Of a DNA stretch of 64,000 bases, positions 17,486 through 27,462 are shown one piece after another. The position numbers and the translations under genes were made by a program. The notes beneath the pieces were generated by a model. That model did not search any database and was not told the DNA's origin. It worked only from the letters and a program-made list of their open reading frames with translations. Source of the DNA: Brevundimonas sp. Root608. GTDB lineage: Bacteria; Pseudomonadota; Alphaproteobacteria; Caulobacterales; Caulobacteraceae. The stretch lies in the NCBI RefSeq assembly GCF_001427825.1, contig NZ_LMGT01000005.1:1-64000 (forward strand), written 5' to 3'. Each line of letters opens with the position of its first letter. Positions within the stretch are counted from its first letter, which is position 1.

Positions 17486-18880
17486 TCAGGCCGCCGCGTA
17501 GCCGACAGCGGCGATGCCCGATTGCGGAGCCGGGATGCTGGTCCCCTCGTCGGCGTATTCGTTCAGCTTGTTGCGCAGCGTCCGGATCGAGATGCCCAGG
17601 ATGGTGGCCGCATGGGTGCGGTTGCCGAGGCAGTGCGACAGGGTGTCGAGGATCAGGGTCTTTTCCATCTGCGCCACCGTCTGGCCGACGTGTGCGCGGG
17701 TGACGGCGTCGGCGGTCTGGGCGGCGCGGGCGGCGGGGTTGTCATAAGCGGCGGCGCCGTGCGAGCCGGCGCTGAGGGGCTGGCCGTCCGGCAGGCGGAT
17801 GGCCTCGACGTCGATCTCGGGCCCGACCGCCAGCAGCACGGCGCGGTGCATGGCGTTCTCCAGCTCCCGCACGTTGCCGTTCCAGCGATGCGAGACCAGG
17901 GCGCGGCGGGCGTCGACCGAGATCGGCCGCGCCGGCACGCCGTTGGCGGCGGCGTATTTCTTGACGAAATGATCGGCCAGAACGGAGATGTCGCCGGGCC
18001 GCTCGCGCAGGGCGGGCAGGCGCAGGTTCACGACGTTGAGGCGGTAGAGCAGGTCTTCGCGGAAGGTCCCCTCGGCGACCGACTTGGCGAGATCGCGGTT
18101 CGAGGTTGCGATGATGCGGATGTTGACCGGCACAGGCTTCGTTCCGCCGACGCGATCGATGACGCGTTCCTGGATCGCGCGCAGCAGCTTGGCCTGCAGG
18201 CGCACGTCCATCTCGGAGATTTCGTCCAGCAGCAGGGTGCCGCCGTCGGCTTCCTCGAACTTGCCGATGCGGCGGGCCATGGCGCCGGTGAAGGCGCCCT
18301 TCTCATGCCCGAACAGCTCGGATTCCAGCAGGTTGTCGGGGATGGCGGCGCAGTTGACGCTGATGAAGGGCCGCTCGGCGCGCTTCGAGCCGGTGTGGAG
18401 ATAACGGGCCATCACCTCCTTGCCGACGCCGCTTTCGCCGGTGATCAGGATCGAGGCCTCCGAGCGGGCGACCTGGTCGGCCAGCATGACCACCGCCTTC
18501 ATCGACGGATCGGCCGAAATCAGCGGCCGATCATCGTCGGCGACGGCGGACAGGACGGCGGCGATCAGATCGGCTTCCGGGGGAAGCGGGATGAACTCCT
18601 TGGCTCCGGCGCGGATGGCGTTGGCCGCGTCATTGGCGTCGGCGTCGACGCCGCAGGCCACCACCGGCACATGGATGCGCTCGGCCTCGTTGGCCGCGAT
18701 CAGGGCGGCGATGTCGATGCGGTAGTCGACCATCAGCAGGTCGGCGCCCTGCCCCCGGCGCAGCTGTTCCGTCGCCTGATCGCCACGCTCGACGTGGCTG
18801 ACCTTGGCGCCGTGCGCCATGGCCATCTTCACCGCCGTCGCCAGCTGTCCGCTGAGCCTGCCAACCACCAGAAGCCGCAT
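17486..18880 (-). CDS. flbD: Sigma-54-dependent flagellar regulator FlbD
   Basis: 464 residues. An atypical receiver-like N-terminus (MRLLVVGRLSG) is followed by the AAA+ domain, with GESGVGKEVMARYLH as Walker A, GHEKGAFTGAMARR as the sigma-54 contact loop and GGTLLLDEISEMD as Walker B. The C-terminal Fis-type helix-turn-helix reads GNRTHAATILGISIRTLRNK. In Caulobacter FlbD activates late flagellar genes and represses the fliF promoter. It is in the fliF operon here too, so it could feed back on the dyads described at 22638, 24825 and 29532. Confidence 0.96.
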   Translation of the reverse strand: MRLLVVGRLSGQLATAVKMAMAHGAKVSHVERGDQATEQLRRGQGADLLMVDYRIDIAALIAANEAERIHVPVVACGVDADANDAANAIRAGAKEFIPLPPEADLIAAVLSAVADDDRPLISADPSMKAVVMLADQVARSEASILITGESGVGKEVMARYLHTGSKRAERPFISVNCAAIPDNLLESELFGHEKGAFTGAMARRIGKFEEADGGTLLLDEISEMDVRLQAKLLRAIQERVIDRVGGTKPVPVNIRIIATSNRDLAKSVAEGTFREDLLYRLNVVNLRLPALRERPGDISVLADHFVKKYAAANGVPARPISVDARRALVSHRWNGNVRELENAMHRAVLLAVGPEIDVEAIRLPDGQPLSAGSHGAAAYDNPAARAAQTADAVTRAHVGQTVAQMEKTLILDTLSHCLGNRTHAATILGISIRTLRNKLNEYADEGTSIPAPQSGIAAVGYAAA

Positions 18881-18915
18881 GGGTCTTCTCCTCTAATCAC
18901 TACAAGCCGCGCCGA

Positions 18916-19248
18916 TCAGGCGTTGCTGTCTTCCGTCTTGATGATTTCCGTCATGGTCACGCCGAGCCGGTCCTCGACGACGACGACTTCTCCGCGCGCG
19001 ACCAGCCGGTTGTTGACGAAGATGTCGATGGCCTCGCCGACCTTGCGGTCCAGCTGCAGCACCGATCCGCGGTTCAGCTTGAGCAGCTGGGCGACCGACA
19101 TATGGGCCTTGCCCAGCACCGCCGAGATGTTGACCGGCACGTCGAAGACCGGGGCCAGGTCGCTGGCGGTCTTGTCGGTCGCCTCGTCGTTGACGGTGAT
19201 CGCGGTGGAGTCGGGAAACTCCTCCAGAGCCATGGTGTCGGACGCCAT
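18916..19248 (-). CDS. fliN: Flagellar motor switch protein FliN
   Basis: 110 residues. The C-terminal SpoA-type domain reads VPVNISAVLGKAHMSVAQLL, then LNRGSVLQLDRKVGEAIDIF and NRLVARGEVVVVEDRLGVTM. It is part of the C-ring that sets rotation direction and docks export substrates. The short acidic N-terminus is normal. Its ATG overlaps the stop of fliH by one base (TAATG). Confidence 0.97.
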   Translation of the reverse strand: MASDTMALEEFPDSTAITVNDEATDKTASDLAPVFDVPVNISAVLGKAHMSVAQLLKLNRGSVLQLDRKVGEAIDIFVNNRLVARGEVVVVEDRLGVTMTEIIKTEDSNA

Positions 19249-19916
19249 TACGGCCTCTCTTCCAGCGGGGTTTCGGGGGTCAGGGTTTCGGCATGGCCGG
19301 CTTCGGCGGCCAAGGCGGAGTTCAGGGCCTCGCTGATGCGGGCGAAGGCGTCCGCGGGGTCAAAGGCGGCGCGCCCGTCGGCCCATTCCAGCTGGAAGGC
19401 CGCGGCGGGCATCATGGGTTCGTTGCGGAAAGCCACCACCCCGGAGAAGCCGGCGTCCGTGCACAACTGTTCGATACGGGCGCGGGTCGCGTCGTCCAGA
19501 TCGCCGGTGCGGATGACCAGACGGGGCGAGGCGTCGACTTCCTGGCCCAGGGCTTCCAGCGCGGCCTGGAGAGGGGCGGCGGGGAACCGGTCCAGCGCCG
19601 AGGCGGCCACCACGCGCGCGGCGGACATCGCCAGATGGGCGGACTGTTCGCGGTGGGCCTGGGCCACCTGCGTCAGGGCGGGGACGGCGGCGTCCAGGGC
19701 CTGGGCGATGGCGGACAGGGCCATGGCCTGCACGTTCGCGCTCTCGGCCAGGGCCTCCCTACGGGCCTCCATTCGAGCCTGGGCGATCAGGGCGTCGACC
19801 TCGAGCGGGGCGTAGGACCGCTTGGTCGGGCGGAAGGACGAGGCGTGGACGACCACGCCCGAGGCGTCGAACTCGGTATCGAAGGAAAACGGGGTGCTGA
19901 GGGGCTGATGGGTCAT
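19248..19916 (-). CDS. fliH: Flagellar assembly protein FliH (FlbE-like)
   Basis: 222 residues: an N-terminal stretch with FRPTKRSYAPLEVDALIAQA, a long Ala-rich helix (RREALAESANVQAMALSAIA), then a small C-terminal domain. It occupies the FlbE/FliH position between fliG and fliN, as in Caulobacter. FliH is the stator of the FliI export ATPase. Sequence conservation in this family is low, so the call rests partly on position. FliI is not in the window. Confidence 0.85.
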   Translation of the reverse strand: MTHQPLSTPFSFDTEFDASGVVVHASSFRPTKRSYAPLEVDALIAQARMEARREALAESANVQAMALSAIAQALDAAVPALTQVAQAHREQSAHLAMSAARVVAASALDRFPAAPLQAALEALGQEVDASPRLVIRTGDLDDATRARIEQLCTDAGFSGVVAFRNEPMMPAAAFQLEWADGRAAFDPADAFARISEALNSALAAEAGHAETLTPETPLEERP

Positions 19917-19917
19917 G

Positions 19918-20955
19918 TCAGTAGATCAGCTCGTCGTCGCCGCCCTGGCCCACCAGCATGATCTCGCCCTTGGCGGCGAGATCCTTGGCGACCTGGACCA
20001 TGGCCATCTGGGCCTGGTCGACGTCCTTGAGGCGGACCGGGCCCATCGACTCCATGTCCTCGCGCATGATCTTGGAGGCGCGCTCGGACATGTTGGAGAA
20101 GAACAGTTCGCGCAGGGATTCCGACGATCCCTTGAGCGCCAGGCCCAGGGAATCCTTCTCGACCGCGCGCAGCAGCGTCTGGATGCCGCCGGGGTCCAGC
20201 TTGGCGAGGTCCTCGAACACGAACATCAGGGCGCGGATGCGTTCGGCCGCCTCGCGGTTGCGTTCCTCCAGGGCGCCGATGAAGCGGGCCTCGGTCTGGC
20301 GGTCAAAGCTGTTGAAGATGTCGGCCATCATCTCGTGGCTGTCCCGCTTGGACGTGCGGGCCAGGTTGGACATGAATTCGGTGCGCAGCGTCTGCTCGAT
20401 CTTGTCGAGAATCTCGCGCTGCACCGGCTCCATGCGCAGCATCCGCTGGACGCATTCGAGGGCGAAGTCCTCGGGCAGGCTGGTCAGCACCCGGGCGGCG
20501 TGGTCCGGCTTGATCTTGGACAGGACCACGGCGACGGTCTGGGGATATTCGTTCTTCAGATAGTTGGCGAGGACGGCCTCGTTCACATTGCCGAGCTTGT
20601 CCCACATGGTGCGGCCGGCGGGACCCCGGATCTCCTCCATCAGGCCTTCGACCCGATCGGCGGGCATGAAGGAGGCCAGCAGGCGCTGCGTCTGTTCGAA
20701 GCTGCCCATGACCGCGCCGGAACCGCTCATGCCCGAGACGAACTCGACCATCAGTTCCTCGACCACGCCCGACGTGACCGTGCCCAGGCTGGCCATGGCC
20801 TGGGAGATTTCCTTGATCTCCTCGTCGTCCAGGCTCTGCCACAGGCGGGTGTGGTCCTCGCCGAGGGACAGCAGGATGACGGCGGCCTTCTCGGGCCCCG
20901 TCAGCTTCCTGGCGTCCTCGACGGCCGGCTTCTTGGAGGCGAGGCGCGCCGCCAT
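19918..20955 (-). CDS. fliG: Flagellar motor switch protein FliG
   Basis: 345 residues with the three FliG domains. [20 protein letters not shown] is at the N-terminus, the middle domain has [20 protein letters not shown], and the C-terminal torque helix region is [20 protein letters not shown] with charged residues. It links the MS-ring (FliF) to FliM/FliN and the stator. The ATG overlaps the fliF stop (TGATG near 20953-20957). Confidence 0.98.
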   Translation of the reverse strand: MAARLASKKPAVEDARKLTGPEKAAVILLSLGEDHTRLWQSLDDEEIKEISQAMASLGTVTSGVVEELMVEFVSGMSGSGAVMGSFEQTQRLLASFMPADRVEGLMEEIRGPAGRTMWDKLGNVNEAVLANYLKNEYPQTVAVVLSKIKPDHAARVLTSLPEDFALECVQRMLRMEPVQREILDKIEQTLRTEFMSNLARTSKRDSHEMMADIFNSFDRQTEARFIGALEERNREAAERIRALMFVFEDLAKLDPGGIQTLLRAVEKDSLGLALKGSSESLRELFFSNMSERASKIMREDMESMGPVRLKDVDQAQMAMVQVAKDLAAKGEIMLVGQGGDDELIY

Positions 20956-22592
20956 CAGCCTTCGTGCACCCAGCTGCGCAGGATCGAGGTGGATTCGTCA
21001 GGATGTTTCTCGACGAAGTCCGCGACCTTCTTGACCGACGACGCCTTCACCTGACCCTCGATGCGGGCGATGTCGAGCCGCTGCTCCATCTCGGACGGGG
21101 GGCCGGTCAGCTGCTGCATCGGCGAGCCGCCGCCCATGACCGTCGTGGTCTGCAGGGAGGTTACGGAACCGCCGCCCGGCAGGGCCCCGGCCAGCTGCAT
21201 CGCGCCGCCGCCCGACGCCGACTTCAGCAGCGGACGCAGGACGAAGAAGATCAGCAGGACGCCGGTGATCAGGAGAACCAGCAGCTCGACGCCGCGCATC
21301 AGGTCGTTCTTGGTGAAGTCGAACAGCGACGATTTGGCCTCCTCGCCGCCGACCACCGCAAGGTCGCGGTTGAAGCGGGTGTTCAGCACCTCGATCTTGT
21401 CGCCGCGCGTCAGGTCGATGCCGACGGCGGCCGAGACCAGGGCCTTGATCTGTTCGATCTCGGCGGGCGTCCGGGCGGCGTAGGTCGGAGCCGCGCCGTC
21501 GGCGCCCGGCGTCCATTTGCCGTCGACGGCGACCGAAACGGCCAGGCGCTTGATCTCGCCGGCCTCCTTCACCGTGGTCGTGGTGGTGTTGGAGATTTCG
21601 TAGTTGGTGGTCTCGGTGTTGGCGGTGTCGCGCGAACCGGCGGTTCCGGTCGCGGGGGCCTCGGCGCCCGGGATGTTGTTGGTGGCCGTGGCGCCGCCGT
21701 CCGAGGTCGGCGTGGTGTCGCTGGATTCCGTGCCGTTGGTCGAAGTCGAGCGCACCACCTGGCCGTCCGGATCGTAGCGCTGTTCCTGGGTGGTCGAGCG
21801 GCTGTGGTCGATGTCGGCCGTGACCTGGACGCGCGCGGAGCCGACGCCGACGACGCCCTCGACGATGTCCTTGATGCGGGCCTGCAGCCGGGACTCGGTG
21901 GTCTCCTGCGCGTCCTGGGCCGAGGCGGCGCTGAAGCCCTCGGCGTCGGCGCCGGCGGCCAGGGTGCGGTTGGAGGTGTCGGTCAGGGTGACCTTCTCGG
22001 GCTTCAGGTTCGGCACCGACGAGGCGACGACGTTGCGGATGGCCTGGACCTGGGCGGCGGCCAGCTGGCCGCCGGTGACGCCGACGACGATCGAGGCGGT
22101 CGGGGCCGCGGCTTCCGACTGGAACAGTTCGCGCTGCGGCAGGGCGATCATGACGCGGGCGGAGTTGATGCCGCGCATGCTCATGATGGTGCGCGACAGC
22201 TCGCCCTCGAGCGCCCGCTTGGCATTCAGGTTCTGCTGGAACTCGGTCTGGCCCAGCACCGACTGGTTGTCGAAGATTTCGTAGCCGACGCTGCCCGAGG
22301 TCACGAGACCCTTGCCGGCGACCAGCATGCGGGCCTCGCCGACCTGGTCGCGGCTGACGAAGATGGTCGAGCCGTCGCCCTTCGAGGAATATTTGATGCC
22401 GGCGCCGTCCAGGGCGGTGGTGACCTCGGAGGCCTCCCGCAGGTCCAGACCGGAATACAGCAGGGCGTCGGGGGCCTGACCGACCCGCATCATGATCAGG
22501 ATGAGGGCGATCGTGATGCCGGCGGCGACGCCCAGCACCACGGTCAACCGACCGATCCCGAATCTCTGCAATGCCGCCGTGAAGCCGCCCAC
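20955..22592 (-). CDS. fliF: Flagellar MS-ring protein FliF
   Basis: 545 residues. The first membrane helix is at ~15-35 ([20 protein letters not shown]). The ring-building motifs follow ([41 protein letters not shown]-type segment, DRTLAAG-like TSNRTLAAG), then a Ser/Thr/Glu-rich region and a second helix ([16 protein letters not shown]). The C-terminal tail that binds FliG ends SWVHEG. The start is GTG at 22592. It is the first gene of the operon behind the CtrA/FlbD-type promoter at 22638-22675. Confidence 0.97.
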   Translation of the reverse strand: MGGFTAALQRFGIGRLTVVLGVAAGITIALILIMMRVGQAPDALLYSGLDLREASEVTTALDGAGIKYSSKGDGSTIFVSRDQVGEARMLVAGKGLVTSGSVGYEIFDNQSVLGQTEFQQNLNAKRALEGELSRTIMSMRGINSARVMIALPQRELFQSEAAAPTASIVVGVTGGQLAAAQVQAIRNVVASSVPNLKPEKVTLTDTSNRTLAAGADAEGFSAASAQDAQETTESRLQARIKDIVEGVVGVGSARVQVTADIDHSRSTTQEQRYDPDGQVVRSTSTNGTESSDTTPTSDGGATATNNIPGAEAPATGTAGSRDTANTETTNYEISNTTTTTVKEAGEIKRLAVSVAVDGKWTPGADGAAPTYAARTPAEIEQIKALVSAAVGIDLTRGDKIEVLNTRFNRDLAVVGGEEAKSSLFDFTKNDLMRGVELLVLLITGVLLIFFVLRPLLKSASGGGAMQLAGALPGGGSVTSLQTTTVMGGGSPMQQLTGPPSEMEQRLDIARIEGQVKASSVKKVADFVEKHPDESTSILRSWVHEG

Positions 22593-22637
22593 GCGTCCCG
22601 CCCCGGTTACTCACGGGTACCGACTGGAGGCCCGCCA

Positions 22638-22675
22638 GGCAGAAAATGCCGGGCGCATGGTAAATGGCGGGTTAA
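22638..22675 (-). promoter_or_regulatory. fliF promoter: CtrA-type box plus candidate FlbD dyad
   Basis: Read on the minus strand, TTAACCCGCCATTTA (22675-22661) is TTAA-N7-TTTA, one mismatch from the CtrA consensus. Ten bases later comes GGCATTTTCTGCC (22650-22638), a GGCA-N5-TGCC dyad. The dyad ends about 45 bases before the fliF GTG. CtrA control of fliF and FlbD repression through an ftr site near its start are known in Caulobacter. Assigning them here is inference from matching layout. Confidence 0.75.
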
Positions 22676-22688
22676 GAGTGTTGAACGA

Positions 22689-23765
22689 TCAACGCTTCTT
22701 CCGCTTCTGCATCACGAAGCCGATGACCCTGGCGGCCGCCTCGAAATGCTCGCGGGGAATGGTCTGGTCCACCTCGACGGCGGCGTAGAGGGCGCGGGCG
22801 AGCGGCACGTTCTCGACGATCGGCACCTGGTGCTCGCGAGCGACCTCGCGGATGCGCAGGGCCAGGGCGTCGACGCCCTTGGCGACGCAGATGGGCGCCG
22901 GATCGCCCTCGCCCGGCTCGTAGCGCAGGGCCACCGAATAGTGAGTGGGGTTGGTGATGATGACCGTGGCCTTGGGGACGTTCTGCATCATCCGCTGGCG
23001 GCTGCGCTGGGCCCGGATCTGCTTCAGCTTGGCCTTGACGTGCGGATCGCCCTCGGACTGTTTGTAGTCTTCCTTGATCTCTTCCTTGGTCATCTTCATC
23101 CGCTCGGCGAAGCGGAATTTCTGCCACAGGAAGTCGGCGCCCGCGGTGAAGGCCAGCAGGATCAGCGTCGCCACCACCAGAGCGAGGATCATGTCGCGCG
23201 CGACGGGCAGGATCATCGCCGGCGGCATGGCGGCCATATTCTCGAGGTCGCGCAGGCGCGGCTTCAGCACCATCCAGCAGATGAAGCCGACGGCCAGCAG
23301 CTTGATGAAGGTCTTGATGAACTGAACCAGGCCGTCGGGGCCGAAGATGCGTTTGAACCCCTTCATCGGACTGACCTTGGACCAGTCGGGCTTGAGCTTG
23401 TCGGCGGAGAAGATCAGGCCGGACTGGGCCACGTTGCCGCCGACGCCGCCGAGGATGGTGGCCAGCATGACCACGCCGAGGAAGGGCGCGACGGCCCACA
23501 GGGCGATGGCGCCGATCTCCACGCCCGCCCCCGCCTCGAGCCCGCCCAGCATGGTGTGGGGCGCGGCGATGAAGGGCAGAAGCTGTTCGGCCATCGACGT
23601 CGCGAAATAGCCGCCGGTCATCAGGACGGCGGCGGAGGCCCCCGCCAGGGACAGGGTCGAGGCGACGTCGGGCGACTTGGCGACGTCGCCCTTTTTTCGC
23701 GCGTCCTCGAGTTTTCGGGGTGTCGCCTCTTCTGTCTTCGACTCTGGATCGGCGCCTTCAGACAC
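22689..23765 (-). CDS. flhB: Flagellar export apparatus protein FlhB
   Basis: 358 residues. Four membrane helices lie within ~30-220. The autocleavage site is NPTH in TVIITNPTHYSVALRYEPGE, followed by the small C-terminal domain (GVDALALRIREVAREHQVPI). The N-terminus has the typical EEATPRKLEDARKKGDV. FlhB switches export from hook to filament substrates. GTG at 23765 with GGAGG upstream is the start, overlapping the fliR stop by 8 bases. It is the last gene of fliQ-fliR-flhB. Confidence 0.97.
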   Translation of the reverse strand: MSEGADPESKTEEATPRKLEDARKKGDVAKSPDVASTLSLAGASAAVLMTGGYFATSMAEQLLPFIAAPHTMLGGLEAGAGVEIGAIALWAVAPFLGVVMLATILGGVGGNVAQSGLIFSADKLKPDWSKVSPMKGFKRIFGPDGLVQFIKTFIKLLAVGFICWMVLKPRLRDLENMAAMPPAMILPVARDMILALVVATLILLAFTAGADFLWQKFRFAERMKMTKEEIKEDYKQSEGDPHVKAKLKQIRAQRSRQRMMQNVPKATVIITNPTHYSVALRYEPGEGDPAPICVAKGVDALALRIREVAREHQVPIVENVPLARALYAAVEVDQTIPREHFEAAARVIGFVMQKRKKR

Positions 23766-24528
23766 CCGCGCCTCCCGCGAAGATCCGGGCCAGGGCGCGG
23801 TAGCGGTCGATGAAGACCGTGCCCACGACGCCGAGGCTGAGGGCGAAGACCGACAGGCCCAGGATGATGCTGAGCGGGGCGGCGGCGAAGAAGACCTGGA
23901 ACTGCGGCATGACGCGGCCGATCAGTCCCGAGGCGACGTTGAAGATCAGGGCGAAGACCAGCAGCGGCGCCGACAGCTGGACGCCCAGCATGAAGGCGTC
24001 GCCGAGGGTGCGGATGGCCAGTTCGGCGAAGTCGCCGGTGACCAGCGGCCGCGCCGGGGCGATCAGCTCATACGAACCGACCAGTCCGGCGATGAACAGG
24101 TGATGGGTGTTGGTGGCGAAGACCAGGGTCGTGCCCAGCAGCATCAGGAAGGCGGCCAGGGTGGCGCCCGGCTGGGCCTGCATGGGATTGGCGGTCTGGG
24201 CGAAGGCCAGGGTGGTCTGCAGGGCCACGATCTCGCCGGCGGTCGACAGGGCGGTGGTGAAGCTGCGCAGCAGGGCGCCGATCATCAGTCCGACGATGAC
24301 CTCGCGGATGATCCAGCCGGCCACGCCGCCGACCGTCGCCGGCAGGGCGGGCAGCACGCCGGCGATGACCGGCCACAGGGCCAGCGACACCACCAGGGCC
24401 AGCGACAGGCGAATGCGGGGCGGCACATAGCTCTCGCCGATGCCGGGCAGCATCATCAGCACCGCGCCGATCCGCGCGAAGATCAGCGCGCCCTGCCAGA
24501 CCTGGTCCGATGTGGCGTATGGCTCCAC
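23758..24528 (-). CDS. fliR: Flagellar export apparatus protein FliR
   Basis: 256 residues, almost all membrane helix, with the family pieces ARIGAVLMMLPGIGESYVPP, GLMIGALLRSFTTALSTAGE and the C-terminal PAPLLVFAL-like APLLVFALIFNVASGLIGRV. It is the third component of the FliP5-Q4-R1 export pore. It starts at GTG 24528, 11 bases after fliQ. Confidence 0.96.
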   Translation of the reverse strand: MEPYATSDQVWQGALIFARIGAVLMMLPGIGESYVPPRIRLSLALVVSLALWPVIAGVLPALPATVGGVAGWIIREVIVGLMIGALLRSFTTALSTAGEIVALQTTLAFAQTANPMQAQPGATLAAFLMLLGTTLVFATNTHHLFIAGLVGSYELIAPARPLVTGDFAELAIRTLGDAFMLGVQLSAPLLVFALIFNVASGLIGRVMPQFQVFFAAAPLSIILGLSVFALSLGVVGTVFIDRYRALARIFAGGAGV

Positions 24529-24539
24529 CGATCAGGCGA

Positions 24540-24803
24540 TCACATGCCGGCGATGCGGGCGGCGATCTCGCGCATGAAACCGCCCAGCAGGGCGCCCATC
24601 AATGGCAGGAACAGAAGCAGCGAGACGAAGATGGCGATGATCTTGGGGGCGTAGATCAGGGTCTGTTCCTGGATCTGGGTCAGGGCCTGGACCAGGCCGA
24701 TGACCACGCCGACGACCAGACCCACCAGCAGGACGGGGAGGCACAGCTGGATCGTCAGCCACAGGGCGTCGCGCCCCACATCCAGAACTTCCGCGCCGTT
24801 CAT
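24540..24803 (-). CDS. fliQ: Flagellar export apparatus protein FliQ
   Basis: 87 residues in two membrane helices: LWLTIQLCLPVLLVGLVVGV, QALTQIQEQTLIYAPKIIAI, and a hydrophobic C-terminal half. It is a pore subunit of the export gate. GGAG seven bases before ATG 24803 fixes the start; upstream GTG/TTG codons in frame would give a few extra residues. It is the first gene of the operon behind the 24825-24862 promoter. Confidence 0.97.
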   Translation of the reverse strand: MNGAEVLDVGRDALWLTIQLCLPVLLVGLVVGVVIGLVQALTQIQEQTLIYAPKIIAIFVSLLLFLPLMGALLGGFMREIAARIAGM

Positions 24804-24824
24804 TTTACGCTCCACCAAACACCG

Positions 24825-24862
24825 GGCAGAAAATGCCGGGAGCGTGGTTAACGGGGCGTTAG
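24825..24862 (-). promoter_or_regulatory. fliQ promoter: CtrA-type box plus candidate FlbD dyad
   Basis: On the minus strand CTAACGCCCCGTTAACC contains CTAA-N7-TTAA (24862-24848). Ten bases later GGCATTTTCTGCC (24837-24825) repeats the dyad of the fliF promoter letter for letter. The dyad lies about 22 bases before the fliQ ATG. The same gap separates fliQ from the divergent folE, whose ATG is at 24937, so the box could affect both. Confidence 0.8.
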
Positions 24863-24936
24863 GATGGACGAAGCCCTTGCCCTGATGTCATGAGGCCCCA
24901 GCTAAAGGCCGCAGTCGCAGAGTTGAGGATTCCCCC

Positions 24937-25626
24937 ATGACCGACCCCCGTCACGTCCATGATGAGAATTGCGACGGCAGCTGGCGGGAACGCGAGGCCC
25001 TGGCGCGCGCCGCCGGCACGCCACTGCCGCGCCGGGGCGGACAACGGCCCGAGGTCGATCTGCCCGACGAGGACGAGGTCCGGGCCGCCGTCCGCACCCT
25101 GATCCGCTGGACCGGCGACGATCCGGACCGCGAGGGCCTGGTCGACACGCCCGACCGGGTAGCCCGCAGCTATCGCGAGATGTTCGCCGGCTACGACGTG
25201 GATCCCCGCGAATATCTGGAGCGGACCTTCGAGGAGGTCGGCGGCTATGACGAACTGATCGTGCTCAGGGACATCCGCTTCGTCAGCGTCTGCGAACACC
25301 ACATGCTGCCGGTGATCGGGCGCGCCCACGTCGCCTATCTGCCGACCGACCGGGTGGTGGGCATCTCCAAGCTGGCGCGCGTGGTGCGGGGCTATGCTCG
25401 GCGGCTGCAGATCCAGGAGAAGATGACGTCCGAGATCGCCAAGGCCATCCAGGAGGTGCTTCAGCCCCAGGGCGTCGGCGTCGTGATCGAGGCCGAGCAC
25501 AGCTGCATGACCCTGCGCGGCGTCAATGCGCCGGGCACCAGCCTGATCACCAGCCATCTGACGGGCGTGCTGCGCGACGACGCCCGGACGCGGGAAGAGT
25601 TCCTGCGGCTGGTGCGGGGCGGCTGA
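24937..25626 (+). CDS. folE: GTP cyclohydrolase I
   Basis: 229 residues. The catalytic core has [20 protein letters not shown] (zinc Cys and His), [20 protein letters not shown], and the second zinc Cys in [14 protein letters not shown]. It opens the GTP imidazole ring to give 7,8-dihydroneopterin triphosphate for folate or pterins. The ~45-residue N-terminal extension ([15 protein letters not shown]) is longer than in E. coli FolE. It is divergent from fliQ. Confidence 0.97.
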   Translation: MTDPRHVHDENCDGSWREREALARAAGTPLPRRGGQRPEVDLPDEDEVRAAVRTLIRWTGDDPDREGLVDTPDRVARSYREMFAGYDVDPREYLERTFEEVGGYDELIVLRDIRFVSVCEHHMLPVIGRAHVAYLPTDRVVGISKLARVVRGYARRLQIQEKMTSEIAKAIQEVLQPQGVGVVIEAEHSCMTLRGVNAPGTSLITSHLTGVLRDDARTREEFLRLVRGG

Positions 25627-25687
25627 GGCCTCTGGTCTTCAGCCCCTCTATCGACCACTGTCTCCCGACATTCATCGGGGGACGGCC

Positions 25688-26200
25688 ATGGGACTTTTCG
25701 ATTTTCTGACAGGAAGCAAGGCGGCGCCCGCCGGCGTGAAACGCCAGTCCACGGCCGAGCTGCGCAAGAGCCTGATGGCCGTCAACCGGGCGACGGCGCC
25801 GTTCGTCATCCGCGACGGCAAGAAGGAAGGCGTCGACATGGTCGCCGAATGGCGGATCGTCGATGCGAAATGGTACGAGATCTTCGCCAAGGCCGGCATC
25901 AAGAAGGTGTTCAAGGTGCTGATGAAGTTCGACGAGGCCAAGGGCGAGGTCCGGGCGGTCGACGAGCTGTGGGAGGTCGAATGGCGCGCCGGCGTTCCGA
26001 CGCTCAGCGCCGCCGCCAGCGCCTCGCGCGGCCAGCAGTTCGAGAAGAGCTTCGAGACCGTCTACGCCTTCCGCGAGGACGGGTCGTTCGGCGAGGTCTA
26101 CGACTACGCGTTCGACACCACCGAGATCAAAAACCCGGTGCGGGCCGCCGTCCTGGCGGCGGGCTGGGGCTGGCGGGGCGTGGCCTTCGGCAAGCTGTAG
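25688..26200 (+). CDS. Hypothetical soluble protein
   Basis: 170 residues with no signal or membrane helix. It begins MGLFDFLTGSKAAPAGVKRQ, which resembles the start of several short cytosolic alphaproteobacterial proteins but identifies no function. Notable segments are VAEWRIVDAKWYEIFAKAGI and VDELWEVEWRAGVP. GGGGGAC before ATG 25688 is a usable ribosome site. No family was recognised. Confidence 0.7.
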   Translation: MGLFDFLTGSKAAPAGVKRQSTAELRKSLMAVNRATAPFVIRDGKKEGVDMVAEWRIVDAKWYEIFAKAGIKKVFKVLMKFDEAKGEVRAVDELWEVEWRAGVPTLSAAASASRGQQFEKSFETVYAFREDGSFGEVYDYAFDTTEIKNPVRAAVLAAGWGWRGVAFGKL

Positions 26201-26254
26201 GGTTCCCGCCGCGGCCCGGTCCTTGCGGAATTCGCCTCGAAGGAGGCCTTTCCC

Positions 26255-27406
26255 ATGGCCTGGACGGCGATATCGACCCGAAATGAGACAACGCCCATCG
26301 TTCGGGGCGGGTGGCTGGACGCCCTGCGTTTCATTGTGGCTGCTCTGATCATCCTGCACCACTTCCAGGGCGCGGGGCCCGCGCCGCTGGCCGAACAGTG
26401 GCATCCGGTGTTCGAGCGCGGCGGCTTCCTGCTCACCAACTTCTTCCTGATCGACAGCGGCTATGTGCTGATGCGCGTCTATGGCGCGGCGGTGGCCGGG
26501 GGCCGGATGTCGGCCGGCGACTTCTTCGCCAAACGCTTCCTGCGCGTCTGGCCGGCGCACATCATGATGGGCCTCAGCCTGGTCGCGCTCGTCGTCGGCG
26601 GGACGGCCGTCGGCGTCGGGCCGCGGGCGCCGGAGTGGTTCGACTGGAGCCAGCTGCCCGCGCAGATGGGGCTGGTGCAGGCCTTCGGCGTGCCTGGCGG
26701 CTACGGCTGGAACGCGCCCAGCTGGTCGATCTCGGCCCTGATCGGCTGCTATCTCGCCTTCCCGTGGATGCTGAAGGGGCTGGTCCGGCTGGGGCCGTGG
26801 AGCGTGCTGGCGCTCGGCGTCGGCCTGTACCTGCTGGCCAACCAGCTGACCTGGAGTCTGCTGGGCTATCCCGTCTATCAGATGCCCATGGGCTTCGGCT
26901 TCTTCCGGGCCCTGCCGCTGTTCTTCCTCGGCATGGCGCTGGCCTGGTTCGCGCAAAAGGTCTGGATCGCGCCGAAGCTGGCGCGATGGGCCGGAACCGC
27001 CGCCGCGGTCGGTCTGGCCGTGGCCCAGTATTTCGACAAGAACGCCCTGTTCTCGCTGGCCTGCATCTCGACCATCATCCTCGCCGCCGGCGCCATTCCG
27101 ACGCCGCGCCCCTCGAAATGGATCGAGAAGGCGGCGCAGGTGTCGTTCTCGATGTTCATCACCAACGAGGTGGTGCGCATCGCCTGGTTCGGGGTGGCCA
27201 ATGTCGCCATCGCCCGGTTCGCCCTGCCCGTCGCCGCCCAGTGGGCCCTGTGGGTCGCCGGCGTGGCGGCGGCCTTCCTCTTCGCCTGGGCGTTTCACGT
27301 CGCGATCGACACCCCGGTCCAGGACCGCATCCGCGTCTGGCTGAAAGGCCGGTCCGGGCGCCGGACCTCGGCCGGGTTGCAGCCGGTCGTGTCGCTGGAA
27401 GGCTGA
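26255..27406 (+). CDS. Membrane acyltransferase 3 family (OafA/YrhL-like)
   Basis: 383 residues with about ten membrane helices. The family start is GGWLDALRFIVAALIILHHF, with the conserved His pair region near the first helix. Later come FFAKRFLRVWPAHIMMGLSL (RxxR-type), GGYGWNAPSWSISALIG and the helices to the C-terminus. Such enzymes O-acylate sugars of the envelope. The acceptor is not shown and no polysaccharide genes are adjacent. AAGGAGG lies upstream of ATG 26255. Confidence 0.9.
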   Translation: MAWTAISTRNETTPIVRGGWLDALRFIVAALIILHHFQGAGPAPLAEQWHPVFERGGFLLTNFFLIDSGYVLMRVYGAAVAGGRMSAGDFFAKRFLRVWPAHIMMGLSLVALVVGGTAVGVGPRAPEWFDWSQLPAQMGLVQAFGVPGGYGWNAPSWSISALIGCYLAFPWMLKGLVRLGPWSVLALGVGLYLLANQLTWSLLGYPVYQMPMGFGFFRALPLFFLGMALAWFAQKVWIAPKLARWAGTAAAVGLAVAQYFDKNALFSLACISTIILAAGAIPTPRPSKWIEKAAQVSFSMFITNEVVRIAWFGVANVAIARFALPVAAQWALWVAGVAAAFLFAWAFHVAIDTPVQDRIRVWLKGRSGRRTSAGLQPVVSLEG

Positions 27407-27462
27407 AGCCGACGCCGGATCGCCGGCTTGGCCTGCGCCGCCCGGGCTTCTAGAACAGCCCG

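Noticed and set aside
20964..23813. Very long plus-strand open frame across fliF and flhB
   Set aside because: It runs antisense over two clear flagellar genes and shows no domain, only His/Gly/Asp-rich shadow composition.
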